The notes beneath the pieces were generated by a model. It had not been told where the DNA came from. It ran no database searches and saw only the letters and a program-made list of their open reading frames with translations. This document shows positions 4,992 to 6,509 of a stretch of DNA of 6,509 nt, one piece after another. Each line of letters begins with the position of its first letter. The stretch's first letter is position 1. Position numbers and translations under genes: made by a program. The stretch comes from Candidatus Aquidulcis sp. (GTDB lineage: Bacteria; Chloroflexota; Anaerolineae; Anaerolineales; E44-bin32): positions 1 to 6,509 of the forward strand of contig DYJB01000151.1 of NCBI GenBank assembly GCA_020723365.1, given 5' to 3'.

Positions 4992-6509
4992 CTACGGCCC
5001 GGCTGCGATCGCGTACGGCGCACTCCCCCAGCGAACCTGACGGAAGAGATCGCCAGTGGCCGGATCGAGGGCGAAGATCCCGCCGGGAGCATCTGTCGTC
5101 ACCCACAGCAGTCCGCCGGCGACCGCCATTCGCGTGGGGTCGGCCACGGTCGACGTGGATAGCCAGAGCTCGTTGGTGGCGGGGTCGAACGCCTGGATGC
5201 CAGCACTGGAGGAGACCCACACGCGGCCCTCGCCCACGGCCAGGCCGCGCAGGTTGACCTTGACGTGGTCGAGGCCCGTGAGCAGCGTCGCGGTCACCTG
5301 GCGAGTGAGCGGGTCGAAGCGCGAGACGGTCATGGCGTTGACGTTGGCGACCCACATCGAGTCGAAGCCGGAGACGATCATCGCCGGTCCACTCTGGACG
5401 AAGACCGTCGGCATCGCCGTCAGCGTCGTGGGATCGATGCGTGTGACCGTCCGCTCGCCGGTCGGGACCCACACCTGCCCGCCGCCGACGGCCACATTCC
5501 AGCAGTTGTCGACAGGCACCGAGGCCGTCACCTGATTGGTGGCGGGGTCGATGACTTTGACGACCTTGTCGATGCAGGCGGCGGCCCAAACGCGGCCCTC
5601 GCCTGTGGCCACGCTGATGTGCATCTGCTCCGCGACGTCAATGGTGGCCACGACCCGATTGGTTTCTGGATCAATGCGCGACACGGTTCCGTCGCCCTGG
5701 TTGCCGACCCACACGCCGCCCTCGCCTATGGCGATGCTTATCGGGTAGTCACCGACCGCGATGTCCGCCAGGATGTTGCCGGTCGCGGCGTCGATGCGCA
5801 CAACGCGGTCGGCCGAGTGATCGGCCACCCAGATCGTGCCGGCAGTCGGCGGCTCCGGCGTGGCGGAGACTTCAGCCACTGCGGTCGGTGGCGCTGCCGT
5901 GAACTCGATGCGAAGGCTGTCCTCGAGCTGGATGGTGAAGGCCGCCGGAAGGCGAGCGGCGGCGATGGTCAACAGCCCCTCCGCCAGGCTGCGGGCGCCC
6001 GCTTCGTCCATGCCGACAACGCTGACGGCCAGGTAGGTCTCGCCCAGCACCTGCTGGAGCGATCCGGCGCCCATTGGGTTCCATCCCCAGGAGGTCACCC
6101 CCGGCGCGCCCTCCACCGGGGTGTAGACGTAGCCCAGGGGCACCAGCAGGCTGCTGGCCTTGGAGACGACCTCCTCCAACGGCATGCTGCCGGCGTTGGC
6201 TTGTAGGTCCTGCGCGATAGCCTGCGCCTCGGGGCTGCCGCCAAACAGCAAGCCGAGGCTGGCGGCCATCTGCACGAGGTCGCGCGCCTGAGCACCCTGA
6301 GCGGCCGAGACGGCTACGGACTTGGGCTGCGCGCTGTCGGCCGTTGCACCGAAGGTGCACGCTCCGGACTGCAAGCCCGGCTGGACCTCGAACACCTCGC
6401 CGAGTGCGGCGGAGATCTCGTCTGCAGTGAGCAGTGTGCAAAGATCGAGGGCCACCGGCTCGCCCGGCGCGGGTGAGATGTCGGGCGCCGGGATGGGGGT
6501 GACGACTTG
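4992..6509 (-). CDS. Exported two-domain protein with seven-bladed beta-propeller, start off-window
   Basis: I do not recognise a named gene. The frame stays open from the stop (TAG, 4994-4992) to base 6509, giving 505 residues with no true start. The GTG at 6455-6453 is internal, because the 18 codons before it read as a proline-rich linker (PIPAPDISPAPGEP). That implies a signal peptide or lipobox upstream. Numbering from that GTG codon: residues 2-180 form a domain beginning LDLCTLLTADEISAALG, with cysteines at 6 and 33, recalling DUF3558-type secreted lipoprotein domains (tentative). Residues 186-205 are an Ala/Pro/Thr linker. Residues 206-487 form seven propeller blades. Each begins with a (V/I/M/L)W(V/A) strand and most carry an IDPxT-like turn, as in the YncE/Vgb-like propeller group. 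Two more cysteines, 294 and 318, lie in blade 3. A surface binding or scaffold role is inferred only. The gene converges on tRNA-Asp with a shared hairpin between them. Confidence 0.8.
   Translation of the reverse strand, partial: QVVTPIPAPDISPAPGEPVALDLCTLLTADEISAALGEVFEVQPGLQSGACTFGATADSAQPKSVAVSAAQGAQARDLVQMAASLGLLFGGSPEAQAIAQDLQANAGSMPLEEVVSKASSLLVPLGYVYTPVEGAPGVTSWGWNPMGAGSLQQVLGETYLAVSVVGMDEAGARSLAEGLLTIAAARLPAAFTIQLEDSLRIEFTAAPPTAVAEVSATPEPPTAGTIWVADHSADRVVRIDAATGNILADIAVGDYPISIAIGEGGVWVGNQGDGTVSRIDPETNRVVATIDVAEQMHISVATGEGRVWAAACIDKVVKVIDPATNQVTASVPVDNCWNVAVGGGQVWVPTGERTVTRIDPTTLTAMPTVFVQSGPAMIVSGFDSMWVANVNAMTVSRFDPLTRQVTATLLTGLDHVKVNLRGLAVGEGRVWVSSSAGIQAFDPATNELWLSTSTVADPTRMAVAGGLLWVTTDAPGGIFALDPATGDLFRQVRWGSAPYAIAAGP
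4995..5840 (-). repeat. Seven tandem propeller-blade repeats within the minus-strand protein
   Basis: Seven units of 41, 41, 39, 39, 45, 38 and 39 residues start at bases 5840, 5717, 5594, 5477, 5360, 5225 and 5111, reading leftward. Each keeps a tryptophan at unit position 3 or 4. Most follow the pattern VWV, x(8-12), V/I-x-R/A-I/F-D-P-x-T-x-x-V, then a small-residue stretch ending in (A/V)xGxG. Blade 5 has a longer loop (GLDHVKVNLRG). Blades 6 and 7 have diverged most, with QAFDPAT and FALDPAT in place of RIDPxT. At DNA level only the turn codons resemble each other, so the duplications are old. Confidence 0.85.

Noticed and set aside
4854..5162. A plus-strand open frame of 102 codons starting within the tRNA gene leader
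   Set aside because: It translates the tRNA-Asp gene and the terminator palindrome, then the antisense of the propeller gene, so it cannot be a genuine protein gene.
5265..6206. A 313-codon open frame on the plus strand across the propeller gene
   Set aside because: Its translation is low in complexity, rich in Arg, Gly, His and Asp, and matches no family I recognise. The opposite strand encodes a regular seven-fold repeat. It is a mirror of GC-rich codons.
1..6509. Mobile element, CRISPR array or defence system
   Set aside because: I found no direct repeat array, transposase or integrase motif, or terminal inverted repeats. The tRNA gene shows no duplicated 3' end nearby to suggest an integration site.

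Overview
The window is a stretch of GC-rich bacterial chromosome with ordinary housekeeping content. Most codons end in G or C, which is why long open frames also appear on the strand opposite every real gene. The eukaryote-like (type 2) isoleucyl-tRNA synthetase, the LspA sequence, and a secreted 'IDPxTNxV...VWV' propeller fit a Chloroflexota (Anaerolineae-like) genome best. That placement comes from recalled family resemblance, not from a search.

Plus strand, 1-4794: four genes packed head to tail. They are the 3' two-thirds or so of ileS (isoleucyl-tRNA synthetase, cut by the left edge), lspA (lipoprotein signal peptidase), an rluD-type 23S rRNA pseudouridine synthase gene, and a low-specificity threonine aldolase gene. 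lspA to rluD has a 5-nt gap. rluD to the aldolase gene has an ATGA stop/start overlap. The ileS to lspA gap is 44 nt and holds a good ribosome binding site and a possible -10 element. The products serve tRNA charging, lipoprotein maturation, ribosome maturation and glycine/threonine metabolism. They do not form one pathway, but such growth-related genes are often co-transcribed.

4795-4991: a compact tRNA unit. A TTGACG-18 nt-TAGACT promoter with an extended -10 precedes a tRNA-Asp (anticodon GTC, CCA encoded). A perfect 24-nt palindrome follows and probably terminates transcription from both sides.

Minus strand, 6509-4992: a convergent gene whose start lies beyond the right edge. It encodes a proline-rich linker, a domain with two cysteines that recalls DUF3558-type lipoprotein domains, a second linker, and a complete seven-bladed beta-propeller ending at the stop codon. 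It is probably an exported or surface lipoprotein of unknown function.

I found no mobile element, CRISPR array, phage gene or defence system, and nothing that clearly amounts to an undescribed system. The points most worth checking are the domain combination of the minus-strand protein, the altered KMSKS loop of the synthetase, and the promoter-like motif shared between the lspA leader and the tRNA gene.
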